Shown here: positions 22,776 to 34,256 of the stretch, piece after piece
Position numbering within the stretch: the first letter of the stretch is position 1
Layout of the letters: every line of letters starts with the position of its first letter
NCBI GenBank assembly: GCA_028641055.1
Contig: CM054059.1
Span: 433,136,332 to 433,200,331, forward strand
Direction: 5' to 3'
DNA from: Alopecurus myosuroides
Taxonomy: Eukaryota > Streptophyta > Magnoliopsida > Poales > Poaceae
DNA: 64,000 bases
The notes under the pieces: generated by a model
Database searches by the model: none
Told to the model about the DNA's origin: nothing
What the model saw: only the letters and a program-made list of their open reading frames with translations
Program-made: the position numbers and the translations under genes

Positions 22776-23575
22776 TGTCGTGGTGGTGTCATGGCAGATG
22801 CCATTGGATGGCTAAAGATGTGGGAACGATGGACGCTGGAGGTGCTCTGGGAGGGATCACGCAGCGACGCTACTCGTGTGGAGGTAAAACCCCTACTCCT
22901 GCCTTTCTCTCTTTATATTTGTGTCTCACCGAGTAGCCACAGTACAGTTTGGCCTACAGCCGGGTAGCCACCCTTCTCTCTAAGCAACGAGTAAGCTAAG
23001 TGTTCTCCCTAAAGACGCGACCCTCACACAGGAGGAGGCAGGGCACCTTATATACTGGTGCCCGGCCGGATACAGCCAAGGGGGGAAAGTACAAACAGAT
23101 GTCGACATAGTGTGCACACTGCACACTTCCAGCTTCCCGCTGACACCTTTGGCTTCCTGGTTTGTCTGGTGTGGAAAGTCGTTATGCAAAACCAAGAATC
23201 TGATCTGTTATCACTGCCACCGTCACAGGGTAGGCCCCCCTAACCTGCGACGCACTGCCGACACCCTGGCGCGGATAAGCACGCGCTCTGCAGATGAACA
23301 GTGCTCCAGTCCGGACCCAGGATACGCTGGATCCTGTGTCAGAACGGCTCCTTTGACTTCTGGCCCGAGTAGGAAACCGCCATTTCTACCCGGACCACTT
23401 CCTCTACCTGGAGTAGAATAACTTCATTGATTCGTTCTCTTGGCCATCATTGTGTACGGCCGAGTAGCAGTCGACCGGGTAGCGAGTACCGGGTAGCCAG
23501 CTACTCTGCCTAACGTCTCTTCTGATCTTGCCCTTAGCTCTTGCCTTTACCCTACTCGGGGGTAACCCCCCGACA
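22776..23575 (-). repeat. 5' LTR of gypsy element 1
   Basis: This copy is 800 bp, running TGTCGTGGTGG...CCCCCGACA on the plus strand, and is followed by the GTACC duplication. In element orientation (minus) it precedes the primer binding site and gag. A TTATATA/TATATAA box at 23048-23054 is a probable core promoter for the genomic RNA. Confidence 0.95.
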
Positions 23576-23580
23576 GTACC

Positions 23581-23700
23581 CCTGCGAAAAAAAAGGATGA
23601 GGCATTCGTCCCGGTTCGTAGGAACAATCGGGACGGAAGACCCTTTTGTCCCGGTTGTTCCTACGAACCGGGACAGATGCCCCTCACTATATATCTGATC
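23581..23700. repeat. CACTA subterminal repeat, right half
   Basis: Directly after the GTACC duplication come GGCATTCGTCCCGGTTCGTAGGAACAATCGGGACGG-type and TTTTGTCCCGGTTGTTCCTACGAACCGGGAC-type arms, two overlapping foldbacks with GTCCCGGTT cores (each arm under 20 bases). They continue the unit cut at 10125. Confidence 0.75.
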
Positions 23701-23939
23701 GTCCCCCTCCCCCAAAATCAGAACTCCCCGCGCAGGATTTGGACGACGACGCCGCCAGGCTGTCGTACGCCTCCCGCGCCCGCGCCGCGCCGCGCCCGCC
23801 TCCGACGCGCCCACGCCGCGCCCGCACGCCACCCACGCCCGTACGCCGCGCCCGCGCCCCGCGCCTGCGACCGTCGCCATCGCCCGTGCCGCCCGTCGCC
23901 CCTCGATCGCCGTCGCCCCGTACGTAGGTAAGAACAGAG
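23701..23939 (+). other. GC-rich leader-like stretch ending in a GT donor
   Basis: After CACTATATATCTG the sequence is dominated by CGCCGCGCCCGC runs and ends CGTACGTAG|GTAAGAAC, a good splice donor. Its place after subterminal repeats mimics the 5' end of a CACTA gene. All frames give Pro/Arg-rich low complexity and I would not call a protein. Confidence 0.35.
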
Positions 23940-24560
23940 AACTTTTTTTTATTTAGTGCTTTTGTTTTTACAATTTTGTTTAGTGTTAATTAAAAATTTA
24001 TTAAGAATTTAGTGTTAGAAAAAATAGAAATTTTAGTGTTAGAGAAATTTTAGTGTTAGAAATTTGTACTTAGGAATTTTTAGTGTTAGGAATTTTTACT
24101 TAGCAATTTTTTGTGTTAGAAAATTTCACTAAGTTAGTGTTAGAAAATTTCACTAAGTTACTGTTAGAAAATTTCACTAAGTTAGAAAAATTTCATTAAC
24201 TAAGTTAGAAAATTTCACTAAGTTAGAAAATTTCACTAAGTTAGACAAATTTCACTAATTAAGTTAGAAAATTTCACTAAGTTCGAAATTTTTACTTAGG
24301 ATTTTTTAGTGTTAGGAATTTAAGTGTTAGGAATTTCACTTAAGAATTTTAAGAAAATTTCACTAAGTTAGTGTTAGAAAATTTCACTAAGTTAGAAAAT
24401 TTTCACTAATTAAGTTAGAAAATTTCACTAAGTTGGAATAATTTCACTAAGTTAGAAAAATTTCACTAAGTTAGAAAATTTTCACTAAGTTAGAAAATTT
24501 CACTAAGTTAATTAGAATAATTTCACTAAGTTAGAATTTTTTTACTTTGTGTTAGCAATT
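23940..24560 (+). repeat. AT-rich minisatellite (GTTAGAAAATTTCACTAA)
   Basis: About 35 irregular copies of a 16-18 base unit, TTAGAAAATTTCACTAAG, lie head to tail. They begin as TTAGTGTTAGAAATTT-like units at the left and become regular to the right. Confidence 0.85.
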
Positions 24561-24599
24561 TGGAGTTGTTATTGCAGCTTTACTTGTGATGTTCGTTCA

Positions 24600-25925
24600 A
24601 TCTTTTGAATAAATGCCGATGATTGAAAGAGTTGGTTCATTCTCATATGGCCTTGGTGGTTCAGTGCGCCTTGTGATTTTCACTAAGTTTGGATCTTGTA
24701 CATCCCACTTGGCGCGCCGGGTCCACCAAGGCTGCTTGCATGTGTCCACCCTAAATATGAGGCACACACACAAACCGATGACCATCTTGTTCCTATTAAG
24801 ATGTACTACATGCGGTGGTGATCCGGGGAAAGGAATGAATGCGAGGGTTTCTGGATTTCTTTCGAACTAAATAATGTCACATATGTAATATGGTTCGTGA
24901 GATCCGGATGAAGCTGAACCCTTTAGTGCACATGCGTAATGGTGACATTCCTCAGAATTCCCTTCCGGGGTTATGAAGAATGTCCCCATTATGTATGTGT
25001 TCAAAAGGGTCTAGTTTTTTCCGGATTTCACTATTACATATATGATTTTGTTTAGTTTTAAAGATGTCCAGAAACCCTTCCTTCCCCCGCATCGCTATCA
25101 CGTGTACTTACCTCGTAACAAGCACAAAATGTGAAGGTCCAACTTCACATCAAGGCCCGATGACCATCTTGTTCCTGTTAAGAGGTACTATAGGCGGTGG
25201 TGAACCGGGGAAAGTAGGAAGATGAGGGTTTCTGGATTTATTTGGAACTAAATAACGTCACATATGTAATATCATGAGATCCAAACAAAGTTGAACCCTT
25301 TTGTCCACATACGTAATGGTGACTTTCCTCAGAAACCCCTTCCGGGGTTATGAAGAATTTCCCCATTATGTACGTGGACAATAGGGTCTAACCTTGTTCG
25401 GATCTCACGATATTACATATATGATTTTGTCTAGTTTCAAAAATTTCTAAAAACCCCTGTCTTCGTCCTTTTCCGGATCGCCATCACGTGTACTTACATC
25501 GTAACAAGCACAAAATGTGAAGGCCCGGTGACCATCTTGTTCCTGTTAAGAGGTACTACAGGCGGCGGTGATCCGGGGAAAGGAACGAATGCGAGGGTTT
25601 CTAGATTTCTTTCGAACTAAATAATGTCACATATTTAATATGGTTCGTGAAATCCGGATGAAGTTGAAACCTTTATTGCACATTCATAATGGTGACATTC
25701 CTCAGAAATCCCATCCGGGGTTATGAAGAATGTCGCCGTTATGTATCTGCACAAAAGGGTCTAACCTTGTTCGGATCTCACTATTACATATATGATTTTG
25801 TTTAGTTTTAAAAATGTCCAGAAACCCTTCCTTCCCCCGCATCGCCATCACGTGTACTTACCTCGTAACAAGCACAAAATGTGAAGGTCCAACTTCACAT
25901 CAAGGCCCGATGAACATCTTGTTAA
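24600..25925. repeat. ~375-bp tandem repeat with an internal long palindrome
   Basis: The phrase GACCATCTTGTTCCT recurs near 24779, 25160 and 25530. A last copy near 25911 runs straight into the ~360-bp satellite. Each unit contains two arms, about 85 bases each, that are imperfect reverse complements around the centre ACCCCTTCCGGGGT. For example, CCCTTTTGTCCACATACG pairs with a later TACGTGGACAATAGGGTC. No gene is seen. Confidence 0.8.
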
Positions 25926-28900
25926 TGTTAGGGATTCACCGGTGTCGGATTCTCTCTAGCGGGTTCCACGACTACTTAGAGCACGAAACTCCCAGATCTG
26001 ACAGAACGGTGGGAATATTGCCAAGAGGTTGGACCTACCATTGACTTGGGTGTTCCTTGGGCCTAATATAACACAACCAATCAACTGGTTCCACCTTTCT
26101 ACCCCCTTCCGGCTCACGTAAAGGGGCCCGAACGACAGTTTCGTCTTTTTCCCCAAGGAGGCTAAGGTTTCTCCGAAGAGGGGCTCCGGAGCGTCTGAAT
26201 GCCACCACAGCACATGGTATGCCATATAATGTGTGATAGAGTGTGTAAGTTTCTTGGATGACCAATATTCCCTCACTCTCTTTGTTAGAGCTTCACCAGC
26301 GTCGGATTCTCTCTGGCGGGTTCCAGGACTACTTCGAGCCGAAACTCCCGGATCTGGCAGAACGGGGGGAATCTTGCCAAGAGGTGGGCCCTAACATTTT
26401 ATTTGGTGTTACTTGGGCCTAACCTAACACAACCAAGCAATTGGTTCCACTTTTCTACCCCCTTCCAGCTCATTTACGCAGAGAGGCCAGAACAGCAGTT
26501 CCGACTTTTTCCCCAACGAGGCTAGGGTTTCCCCGGAGAGGGGCTCCGGAGCCTATGAATGCCACCAAAGAACATGGTATATATTACATACCACGTGTGT
26601 TATATTGTGGAATGGGTCTTGGATTCCAAATATTCCCTCACTCTCTGTGTTAGGGCTACACCGGTGTCGGATTCTGTCTAGCGGGTTCCACGACTACTTA
26701 GAGCCTGAAACTCCCGGATCTGACAGAACGGGGGAAATATTGCCAAGAGGTTGGCCCTACCATTTACTTTAGTGTTTCTTGGGCCTAATAAAGCACAATA
26801 AAGCAATTGGTTCCACCTTTCTACCCCTTCCGGCTCACGTAGAGGGGCTAGAACGGTAGTCCCGTTTTTTCCCCAACATTAGAGTGTGGCATGTGTCTTT
26901 TGATGACCAATATTCCCTCAGTCTATGTGTTAGGGCTTCACCGGCGTCGGATTCTCTCTGGTGGGTTGCAGGACTACTTAGAGCCTAAACTCTCGGATCT
27001 GGCGGAACGGGGGGAATGTTCCCAAGAGGTGGGACCTAACATCTTATTTGGTGTTCTTTTGTCCTAACCTAACACAACCAATCAATTGGTTCCACTTTTC
27101 TACCCCTTTCGGTCTCATGTACGCACAGAGGCCAGAACAACAATTTCGTCTTTTTTCCCAACGAGGCCAGGGTTTTCCCAGAGACGGGCTCCAGAGCGTC
27201 TGAATGCCACCATAGTACATGGTATGCCATATCATGTGTGTAGGAGTGTGGCATGGGTCTTGTATTCCAAATATTCCCTCACTCTCTATGTTAGGGCAAC
27301 CGGCGTGGGATTCTATCTAGCGGACTCCATGACTACTTAGAACACGAAACTCCCGGATCTTACAGAACGGGGGAATCTTGCCAAGATTTTTCTCTACCAT
27401 TTAATTGGGTGTTCCTTGGAACTAATATAACACAACCAAGCAATTGGTTCCACCTTTCTAACCCCTTACGACTCACGTAGAGGGGCCAGAACGACAGTTT
27501 CGTGTTTTTCCCCAAGGGGCTAATTAGGTTTCTCCTAAGAGGGGCTCCGGAGCGTATGAATGCCACCACAGAATATGGTATTCCATACCATGTGTAATAG
27601 AGTGTTTAAAGTGTCTTGGATGACCAATATTCCCTCACTATCTTTGTTAGGACTTCACCAGCGTCGGATTCTCTTTGGCGGGTTTGAGGACTACTTAGAG
27701 CCGAAACTCCCGGATATGGCGGAACAGGGGGAATCTTGCCAATAGGTGGTCCCTAACATTGTATTTGGTGTTCCTTGTACCTAACCTAACACAACCAAGA
27801 AATTGGTTCCACTTTTCTACCCCCTTCCGGCTCATGTACGCACAGAGGCCAGAACTGCAGTTCCGTCTTTTTCCCCAACAGGGCTAGGGTTTCCCCGGAG
27901 AGGGGCTCCGGAGCGTATGAATGCCACCATAGCACATGTTATTCCATAACATGTTTGTTATAGTGTATCATGGGTATTGGATGCCAAATATTCCCTCACT
28001 CTCTGTGTTAGGTCTTCACCGGCGTCGAATTCTCTCTAGCTAGTTCCACGACTACTTAGAGCCCGAAACTCCCGGATCTAACAGAACGGGGGGAATCTTG
28101 CCAAGAGGTTTGCCCTACCATTTACTTGGGTGTTCCTTCGGCCTAATATAACACAACAAATCAATTTTTTCCACCTTTCTACCCCTTTCGGCTTACGTAG
28201 AGGGGCTAGAACGACAATTCCGTCTTTTTCCCCAAGGGGCTAAGGTTTCTCCGAAGAGGGGCTCCGGAGCGTCTGAATGCCACCACAGAACATGGTATGC
28301 CATACCATGTGTGTTTACATACCATGTGTGATAGAGTGTGTCAATTTTCATGGATGACACAGATTCCCTCACTCTCTTTGTTAGGGCTTCACCAGCGTCG
28401 GATTCTCCGTGGTGGGTTCCCTGACTACTTAGAGCCGAAACTCCCGGATCTAGCGGAACGGTGGGAATCATGCCAAGAGGTAGGACCTAAAATTATCTTT
28501 GGTGTTCTTTGGACCTAATCTAATGAAACCAAGCAATTTTTTCCACTTTGCTACACCTTTCCGGCTCATGTACACAGAGAGGCCAGAACGACACTTTCGT
28601 CTTTTTCCCCGAACAGGGCTAGGGTTTCCCCGGAGAGAGGATCCAGAGAGTATGAATGCCACCAAAGCACATGGTATGCCATAACAAGTGTGTTGGAGTA
28701 TGGAATGAGTCTTGGATTCCAAATATTCCCTCACTCTCTATGTTAGGTCTTCATCGGGGTCGGATTCTCTCTAGCGGGTTCCACGACTACTTAGAGCCCG
28801 AAACTCCCGGATCTGATAGAATGGGAGGAATATTGCCAAGAGGTTGGCCCTACCATTTACTTGGGTGTTCCTTGGGACTAATATAATACAACAAAGAAAT

Positions 28901-31740
28901 TGGTTCCACCTTGCTACCCCCTTCCGGCTCACGTAGAGGGGCCAGAACGACAGTTCCGTCTTTTTCCCAAGGTGGCTAAGGTTTCTCCGAAGAGGGGCTC
29001 AGGAGCGTCTGAATGCCACCACATAAAATGGTATGCCATACCATGTGAGTTTCCATACCATGTGTGTTATAGTTTGTAATGGGTCTTTGATGCCGAAGAT
29101 TCCCTCACTCTTTTTGTTAGGGCTTCATCGGCATCGGATTCTCTCTCGGAGGTTCTAGGACTACTTAGAGCCTGGAACTCACGGAACGGTGGAATCTTGC
29201 CAAGATGTGGTCCCTAACATTATCTTGGGTGTTACTTAGGCCTAACCTAACACAACCAAGCAAATTAGTTCACTTTTCTAACCCCTTCTGGCTCACGTAG
29301 CGGGGCTAGAACGACAATTCCGTCCTTTTCCCCATCCGGACTAGGGTTTCTCCGGAGAGGGGATCCGTAACGTCTGAATGCCACGAAGTCACATGGTACG
29401 GCATACCATGTGTGTTAGATTTTGGAATGGGTTTTTTATGATGAATATTCCGTCAATCTTTGTGTTAAGGCTTCAGCGGCGTCAGATTCTCTCTAGCGGG
29501 TTCCAGGACTACTCAGAGCCCGAAACTCCCGGACCTATCGTAACAGGGGGAATATTTCCAAGAGGTGGGACCTAACATTGCCTCGGGTGTTCCTTGGACC
29601 TAAACGTAACACAACCAATAAATTGGTTCCACTTTTCTACCCCCTTCCGGCTCACGGAGAGGGGCTAGAACGATAGTTCCGTATTTTTCCTCAAGGGGCT
29701 AGGGTTTCTCCGGAGAGGGCTACAGAGCATCTGAATGCCGCCACAACACATGGTATGACATACAATGTGTGTTATAGTGTGGCGTGGGTCTTTGATTCCC
29801 AATATTCCCTCACTCCCTGTGTTATGGCATCACCGGCGTCAGATTCCGTCTGGCGGGTTCCAAAACTACTTAGAGCCAGAAACTCCCGGATCTGATGGAA
29901 CGAGGGGAATCTTTCCAAGAGGTGTGCCCTACCATTCTCTTGGGGTGTTCCTTGGGCCTAAACTTACAATACTAAGCAATTGGTTCCACTTTTCTACCCC
30001 CTTCCGGCTCACATAGAGGGGCCAGGACGACAGTTCCGCCTTTTTCCCCAGCGGGGCTAGGGTTTGTGTAGAGAGTGGCTTCGAAGCGTAGGAATGCCAC
30101 CAAATCCAATCCCATGGTATGCCATACAATCTGTTATAGAGTGTTTCATGTGTCTTGGATTCCCAGTATTCCCTCACTCTCTGTGTTAGGGCTTCACCGC
30201 CTCAGATTCTCTTTGGCGGACTCCAAGACTACTTAGAGCCCGAAACTGCCAAATCTGACAGAACATGGGGAATCTTGCCAAAAGGTGGTCTCTACCGTTT
30301 TCTTGGGTGTTCCTTGGTCTTAACCTAAGACAACCAAGCAATTGGTTCCACTTTGCTACCCCCTTCCGGCTCATGTACGTAGAGAGGCGAGAACGGTTGT
30401 TCCGTCTTTTTTCCCCAGCGTGGCTAGGGTTTCTCCGGAGAGGGGCTCCGGAGCGTCTGAATGCCACCAGAACAAATGGTATGACTTAACATGTGTGTTA
30501 TAGTGTGGCATGGGTCTTGTATTCCGAAGATTCCATCACTATTTTTGTTAGGGCTTCACCGACGTCAGATTCTCTCTCGTGGGTTCCAGGACTACTTAGA
30601 GCCCGAAACTCCCGAATCTATACGAACGAGGGAAATCTTGCCAATAGGTGGGACCTACCATTGTATTGGGTGTTACTTGGGCCAAAACTAACACAACCAA
30701 GCAATTAGTTACACTTTTATAGCCCCTTATGGGTGACGTAGAGGGAACAGAACGACAGCTCCGCCTTTTTCCCCAGCGGGGCTAGGGTTTCTCCGTAGAG
30801 GGGCTCCAGAGCGTCTGAATGCTACCACAACACATCGTATGCCATACCATGCGTGTTACAGTGTGGCATGGGTCTTGGATTCCCAAGATACCCTCACTCT
30901 CTGTATTAGGGCTCACCGTCGTCAGATTCTCTCTAGCTGGTTCCATGACTACTTTAGAGCCCGAAACTCCCGGATCTGGCGGAACGGGGGGGGGGTGAAT
31001 ATTGCCAATAGGGTGGGACCTACCATTTCTTTGGGTGTTCCTTGGGCCTAACCTAACACAACCAAGCAATTGGTTCCACTTTGGAAACCTGTTCCGGCTC
31101 ACGTTGAGGGGCCAGAACTGCAGTTCCGTCTTTTCTCCCAACGGGGCTAGGGTTTCTCCGGAGAGGGGCTCCGGAGCATCTGAATGCCACCAAGTCACAT
31201 GATAGGACATACCATGTGTGTTTGAGTGTAGAATGGGTCTTGGATGCCAAATATTCTCTCACTCTCTGTGTTAGGGCTTCACCGGCGTCAGATTATCTCT
31301 GGCTGGTTTCAGGACTACTTAGAGCCCGAAACTCCCGGATCTGTCGGAACGTTGGAAATCTTGCCAAGAGGTGAGGTATACCATTGTGTTGGGTGTTCCT
31401 TGGGCCTAACCTAACACAACCAAGCAATTGGTTCCACTTTGCTACCCCCTTCCGGATCAGGTAGTGGGGGCAGAACGGTAGTTCCGCCTTTTTCCCCAAC
31501 GGGGCTAGGGTTTGTCCGGAGAGGGGCTCCAGAGCGTCTGAATGCCACCAAATCCTAGGTATTCCATACCACGTGTGTTAGAGTGTAGCATGGGTATTGG
31601 ATTCTCAAGATTCCCTCACTCTCTGTGTTACGCTTCACCGGCGTCAAATTCTCTTTGGCGGTCTCCAGGACTACTTCGAGCCCGAAACTCCCGGATTTGT
31701 CGGAATGGGGGGAACCTCACATTATATTTGTATAGATATG
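25926..31740 (+). repeat. ~360-bp satellite array, right block
   Basis: This block holds about 16 monomers of the same satellite and orientation as 862-3650. The A/B alternation continues from 25926 to about 29100 (for example AGCGGGTTCCACGACT near 25960 and GGCGGGTTCCAGGACT near 26317). To the right of that the monomers become a more uniform third type with GAGCCCGAAACTCCCGGATC and TGGGTGTTCCTTGGGCCTAACC in every unit. One monomer is shortened by a deletion near 26877. The array ends in a half monomer near 31715. Confidence 0.9.
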
Positions 31741-33109
31741 CTAGGTTTACATCTTGTTAGTCTAAGGAGGGATTCTGACATCCCCAATTTTAATTACATT
31801 GTCATTTGATAACCAATTGCATAGATTGTCAATTTGTTTAAGTCACCCATCATGCATCCGACGGCAGCAATGTTTTTGTCCATGCCCACACAAACTCGCG
31901 CGCGTAGAATTTTTGTGCCGCACCCACCCCAAATTATGGATCAAACATTGGAGCCTCCCCCAGAGTGCGCGAACGCCTCTTGCAAAATTTCACACCTTCC
32001 TCTATCCACCCGCGGCCTCTCAACGAAATTCCCCCCGCCCCTTTTTTCCATTAACGAAGTTTCCCTCTTTCCTGTCTTCCAACCTCGCCGTGTAGCTCTC
32101 CCACCTCGCGTCCTCGCCGTGTAGCTTTCCATCCCGTTCCCACACGCGCCGCGTAGCTCTCCGTCCCTCTCTCCCACCTCTCCGCGTAGCTCTGTACCGG
32201 TCTAACATTCCCCCGTGCGGGTCTTCCACCTCGTCGTGTAACTTACCTTCCCGATCTCCCAACTCGCCAGTCGCTACCCAGCTTTTCCACCTTGCCTTCC
32301 AGTTCTGCCACATCGTCGTTCAGGTCGCCATCCAGATCTTCCACCTCGCCGTCAGATCTTCCACCTCGCCGCCAGATCTGCCACCTCGCCTTCCAGGTCG
32401 CCGTCAAGATCTGCCACCTCGATGTCCAACTCGCAGTTTGGGCACCTCGTCACCAACCTCACCTTACATCCAGGTCTGCCACCGCCTAACTAACCTCGTG
32501 GCAACTTCCTCGTCGAGGTCTGCCACCTCGTCACTAACCTCAAGGCAACTATGTCGCCAAGGCCTGCCACCTTGACTCCTGAAAAGATGGTTACAGCCAG
32601 GGCAAGCAGTAAGAAAAATGACCTAAATCCCAAGGCGATCTCGAGATAAATATTTCAGCCTGTTTGATGCTTATTCCCTGCACATTTTTGTGTATGTTTT
32701 AGTTCCTGATATCGAGAAAATTGTCTGTTATGTGCTTCTTTATGTTTGATGAGTTCCTATGGTCAAATTTTGCTTATTTTGTACATAGATGCCCTCATTT
32801 TACTATGTATGTTGTTAATATTGAAATGGTAAGTAGCGTTCCATATAAAAGTAAACGGAGGGATTAGTACAGAACAATCAACACCAACATTATATGTTAG
32901 AACATCACTCCATGGAAGAAACCCATATCTTACTTTGTAGCTTTAATGGATTCTTATAGTATCTAGTGTTATGTTTGTAGCTTATATCGAGCTCTTGATT
33001 TATGTTAGAACCACTTGTAAAAACCATTGACAATACACGGATCAATAATATCCTGAAAACCATCCGCTGCTGGGTAGGACATTAGCATATGATGTTGCAA
33101 GCCTGACTG
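31741..33109 (+). promoter_or_regulatory. 5' region of the outer TNPA-like gene
   Basis: About 31850-32130 matches, in inverted orientation, the 50800-50930 leader of the complete CACTA (shared phrases CACCCACCCCAAATTAT and CGCGCG). At 32220-32590 a GC-rich minisatellite repeats CCACCTCGCC, CAGATCTGCCACCTCGCC and similar; its counterpart is at 50450-50740. About 32640-33100 looks like an AT-rich intron with no recognisable exon. Confidence 0.55.
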
Positions 33110-34200
33110 TACTCTCCCCTAAAGAGAGCAATAAGGAAATCTTTGGATCCAATTATGATCCTCGAGGGGAGGAAGACTTCACTGAAGTAGCTGAACCCTT
33201 ACCTTCTAGCTCAACACGCTTTCATGATAACTCAGCAGTGAAGGTGCTCCCTACTTATCTCGTGTGGGACTGGTGGCCTAATTACTGCATTTACATATAT
33301 GTTGTGCTACCATCCCATTGATATGTACATGTGAACTGTACAGGCTAGGAAACTCAAAGTCAAGATGACATCCGGTAAGGGGCAGATGCCTCCAAGCGGC
33401 CACTCCATTGCTGGCAAGAAGCGTGTCCGTGCTGAAAAATCTGACAATACATCACCTATTACTCCGGCAAGAGATAAAATTATCCAAAAGAGTGCACTGG
33501 CAGTTTCCACACCCAGAACGGGTCGAACAAGGAGTGCGAGCTTGCAGAACCAGCCCACAGATCCAGCCAGGCCACCACCAGCCGGGAACAAGAAGCCATC
33601 TAAGCCCCCAAGAAGCCATCTGATAATGACAAGATGGCACATGTCGAACACAAGCAGCCAGCAGCAGTCCAAACCAAGGTGGTAGCAGTGGTGACCGAGA
33701 AGGAAGCCGCCCGCCTAGAGCTGGAAGATCCCCAAGTCCATCAGGAAGCTCCCCAAGGCCAGCAGACAACTCCCCAACTTGGCCAGCAGGAATATGCCAA
33801 AAACAAGTAGACAATTGCCCATGGCCTTCTGGAGATGCCCAATACAAGGATGGAGATGACCACCGCGAGGAGACACACACCCCAGTACGAGCAGGATTTT
33901 CTCTTTGGCCAGCTGCCAGGTCCCCAAGTCGAGCTCCCACCGTTCCAACATGAGGGGCAAGGTTCCCAAGTCGAGGAGGTAGATGCCCACTCCGAGGCAC
34001 TTGTGTCGAGACATCGTAGTAGAGTTCATAGACGGGGTGCCATGGGACTACTAATAGAGACGTCGGGGGACGTGGTAGTACGACAACCAAGAACACCAAA
34101 ATTACCCAGGTTCGGCACGTCGCAACTAGGTGGCGTTCCTACTCCTGCAATCTCACTAAATCGGGGCTGAAGCCTGAAGTATACAAAGTACAATGTGAGT
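33110..34200 (+). pseudogene. TNPA-like (Transposase_24) gene, 5' exons, truncated by gypsy 2
   Basis: An exon ending at 33243 (reads SNYDPRGEEDFTEVAEPLPS...STRFHDNSAVK) joins in phase across a 100-bp intron to an exon starting at 33344 (ARKLKVKMTSGKGQMPPSGH). Both exon ends and the intron match the minus-strand TNPA-like gene near 50040-50140. The second exon has a stop near 33684 and a frame change, then regains similarity (ELPPFQHEGQGSQVEEV against ELPPFLGKGQGSQVEEQ). A possible donor lies at ACAAT|GTGAG near 34193. The rest of the gene is cut off by the gypsy element at 34257 and should resume beyond the window. Confidence 0.7.
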
Positions 34201-34256
34201 TGGGATTTGCTAACTCGACGAGGATCAACTTCTTGACGAGTTGGCTTCTAGGTAAT

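Larger units (their letters stand above)
10126..23575 (-). mobile_element. Complete Ty3/gypsy retrotransposon, Tat-like lineage
   Basis: Two LTRs in the same orientation bound the element, and an identical 5-bp target duplication GTACC flanks it (10121-10125 and 23576-23580). Gag-pol runs on the minus strand in the order gag, protease, reverse transcriptase, RNase H, second RNase H, integrase, which is Ty3/gypsy order. The second RNase H and an intron-bearing gene on the opposite strand between integrase and the 3' LTR are typical of the Tat lineage (Grande/RIRE2-like). By eye the LTRs differ by roughly two dozen substitutions plus one 56-57 bp indel, so the insertion is fairly recent. Stops and frameshifts make this copy non-autonomous. 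Confidence 0.95.
1..34256 (-). mobile_element. Outer CACTA-like element, partial, with nested insertions
   Basis: I infer one old CACTA element from three pieces: a minus-strand coiled-coil gene at the left edge, a ~360-bp satellite, and a plus-strand TNPA-like gene at the right. The complete CACTA at 47200-59940 has the same parts in mirror order (TNPA minus, satellite, coiled-coil gene plus). The two TNPA genes share exon ends, the intervening intron and a GC-rich leader repeat. Neither terminal inverted repeat of the outer copy is in the window. In the complete copy the coiled-coil stop codon lies about 530 bp from the element end, so the outer end should lie roughly that far left of base 1. 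The other end should lie beyond the gypsy element starting at 34257. Element limits are inference. Confidence 0.5.

Noticed and set aside
22427..22804. 125-codon minus-strand frame crossing the LTR end and primer binding site (contains HRFGSFDFFIDNVGDFGG)
   Set aside because: It overlaps gag in another frame and runs through the primer site. It may be a remnant of the true gag start or a leader ORF, but there is not enough to call a gene.
30985..30997. Run of about ten G residues as a G-quadruplex or regulatory site
   Set aside because: A single G-run expansion in one satellite monomer (GGAACGGGG in others) fits slippage and there are no neighbouring G-runs.
862..31740. Regularly spaced repeats considered as a CRISPR-like array
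   Set aside because: The units are ~360-bp head-to-tail satellites without short repeats and unique spacers, in a plant nuclear context.
31900..32490. Arg/Glu-rich frames on both strands near the CCACCTCGCC repeats
   Set aside because: Repeat-driven; the matching region in the inner CACTA does not keep the frames.
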